DNA of 37,634 nt from Salinivirgaceae bacterium (GTDB lineage: Bacteria > Bacteroidota > Bacteroidia > Bacteroidales > SZUA-534), in assembly GCA_030620515.1 (NCBI GenBank), contig JAUXEM010000011.1, positions 1-37,634 on the forward strand, written 5' to 3'. Each line of letters starts with the position of its first letter. Within the stretch, counting starts at the first letter, position 1. The notes beneath the pieces were generated by a model. It made no database searches, was not told the DNA's origin, and worked only from the letters and a program-made list of their open reading frames with translations. Both the position numbers and the translations under genes were made by a program. Below are positions 36,247 to 37,634 of this stretch, piece by piece.

Positions 36247-36630
36247 TTATTCACTATAATTATTTACTACTCTTTTTATCCCATGTTTTAAACGGGCTAC
36301 GTTAAAATTAATAAGTAATCCCACTTCATTATTGCTTAGTTTTAAGTAGGTTAATATTTGAGCCATATGTACATCATTTAAAGCTTCAATAGCTTTTAAT
36401 TCAACAACCACCTTATCTTCAACTAACAAATCAATACGGAATCCACATTCTAGTTTTACCTCGTGATAAATTACAGGTAGAGCCTTTTCCTTTTCCACTT
36501 TAATGCCTTGTTCCTTTAATTCGAAATACAAACATTCCTGATAAACAGACTCTAATAACCCAGGACCAAGCTCTGTATGTACCTTTATTGAGCAATCAAT
36601 AATTATTCCGGTAATGTCGTTTATTTTCAT
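36247..36630 (-). CDS. GxxExxY protein (PD-(D/E)xK-like fold)
   Basis: GPGLLESVYQECL (GxxExxY signature) and FRIDLLVEDKVVVELKA (D...ExK). Confidence 0.93.
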   Translation of the reverse strand: MKINDITGIIIDCSIKVHTELGPGLLESVYQECLYFELKEQGIKVEKEKALPVIYHEVKLECGFRIDLLVEDKVVVELKAIEALNDVHMAQILTYLKLSNNEVGLLINFNVARLKHGIKRVVNNYSE

Positions 36631-36645
36631 AGTTTATGCTTTTTT

Positions 36646-36809
36646 AACCGCTGAGGACGCTGGGTTACGCTGAGACTTTTATTTTTATAACCGCTGAGAT
36701 ATCAGAGGTGCGCTGAGGTTTTTTTATTTTGTTCTCTGCGTTACTCCTTTTCTCTGCGGTTGAATTTTTTCTATTTTTCTCCGTGTTACTTTGTTTCTCT
36801 GCGGTTGAA
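36646..36809. repeat. CGCWGAG-type repeat block, right of the GxxExxY gene
   Basis: A3 36646-36674; A4 36689-36718, B3 36732-36764, C3 36774-36809. Shares 40 identical nt with the left block (35994-36033 = 36703-36742). Confidence 0.9.
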
Positions 36810-37034
36810 TTTATTTTCTATGTTACCTTACGGTTTATTCGTTTTTAAGTATCACTGCTTTTGTGCTGTTTGTATTATAGCCATTTAAAGATATGTAATT
36901 AATCTATTTTGCAAAAAGAAACTATTATGTTAGTGGACTTATTTGCTGTTTACCGTGAAATAATCGGCTTATACCGAATAAAACTTTATATATAAAATTT
37001 TGTTTTGTTGTTTTGTTGTTCAAAATTATAATTT

Positions 37035-37634
37035 ATGAAGCACCTCACATTTCTTATCTTTTTCATAGTATTTATTGGTATTTACTTTTTAGGCAATTGG
37101 TATATTTTTAATAGGGGAATGCAAGCCTTGCCAGTCGGATCATTTCGTGCAGTGTTCCCATGGATATTCTGGATTACGGCCGCTACATTTGTCGTTGGGC
37201 AATTTCTGGAACGTGGTCATTTCACATATTTTAGTCAAGTAGTTACATATATTGGGTCCTTTTGGTTGGTAATTGCTTGGTATGCTTTATTGCTAGTAAT
37301 TGCTATAGATTTATTTAGAGTAGCAAATCATTTTCTTCATTTTATTCCACAAGCCTGGGTAGTATGCTTTTTAAGTGGGAAAATTCTCTTTATAGGAGTC
37401 TCTTTTGTTTCACTCTCGCTAGTTACTTATGGTGCCATTAATGCATATATTCCAAAAATTAGAAATGTTGAAATTGAAATAGATAAACCCGCAATAACAC
37501 AAAAGGAGATTAAAATAGCTCTGGTTTCCGATATTCATATGGGTTTCATAATTGGGAACAATCGGATAAAAAGATTGGTGAATAGATTAAATGGAGTTAA
37601 ACCTGATATTGTATTGCTTGCCGGCGATTTAGTC
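37035..37634 (+). CDS. Membrane-anchored metallophosphoesterase (3' truncated by window edge)
   Basis: Manual translation from ATG 37035: MKHLTFLIFFIVFIGIYFLGNWYIFNRGMQ...EIKIALVSDIHMGFIIGNNRIKRLVNRLNGVKPDIVLLAGDLV; hydrophobic N-terminal half and SDIHMG/AGDLV metallophosphoesterase motifs. Not in the ORF track because no stop is reached. Confidence 0.88.
   Translation, partial: MKHLTFLIFFIVFIGIYFLGNWYIFNRGMQALPVGSFRAVFPWIFWITAATFVVGQFLERGHFTYFSQVVTYIGSFWLVIAWYALLLVIAIDLFRVANHFLHFIPQAWVVCFLSGKILFIGVSFVSLSLVTYGAINAYIPKIRNVEIEIDKPAITQKEIKIALVSDIHMGFIIGNNRIKRLVNRLNGVKPDIVLLAGDLV

Noticed and set aside
35980-36809. CRISPR array
   Set aside because: Repeats are degenerate, occur in both orientations, have T-rich non-unique spacers and irregular spacing, and no cas gene is present.

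Overview
The window is a roughly AT-rich chromosomal segment from a Bacteroidota (Bacteroidales/Marinilabiliales-like) genome. Support for this: TAnnTTTG promoter elements, T9SS sorting domain, FISUMP domain, LytTR two-component system, and the purH-mreBCD-mrdA-rodA gene order. Contents from left to right: a PAS-rich histidine kinase truncated at the left edge; a seven-gene minus-strand cluster (TPR histidine kinase, LytTR response regulator, orphan LytTR protein, lipoprotein, T9SS-sorted protein, DUF1566-like protein, FISUMP lipoprotein); a REP-like palindrome-rich intergenic region; rlmD-type methyltransferase; Crp/Fnr regulator; purH; mreB-mreC-mreD-mrdA-rodA; a large KamA-like radical SAM protein; an SLC12/APC-type transporter; an ABC-F ATPase; a DUF4421 protein; acylphosphatase; M16 peptidase; pnp; a secreted protein of unknown function; rpsO; a GxxExxY (PD-(D/E)xK-like) gene inside a block of CGCWGAG-type repeats; and a metallophosphoesterase truncated at the right edge. 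The non-coding structure is the least ordinary part: (1) the GxxExxY gene flanked by repeat modules, including a 40-nt exact duplication on either side; (2) an approximately 240-bp imperfect palindrome symmetric about position 3852; (3) a decayed FISUMP gene relic at 5534-5601; (4) an oppositely oriented pair of REP-like elements plus a pseudoknot-like inverted-repeat arrangement at 9700-10017; (5) 7-nt and 10-nt periodic intergenic arrays; (6) a shared promoter sequence in front of both the histidine kinase and response regulator genes. No tRNA, rRNA, CRISPR array or recognisable transposase was found. All family assignments come from reading motifs; no database search was run.
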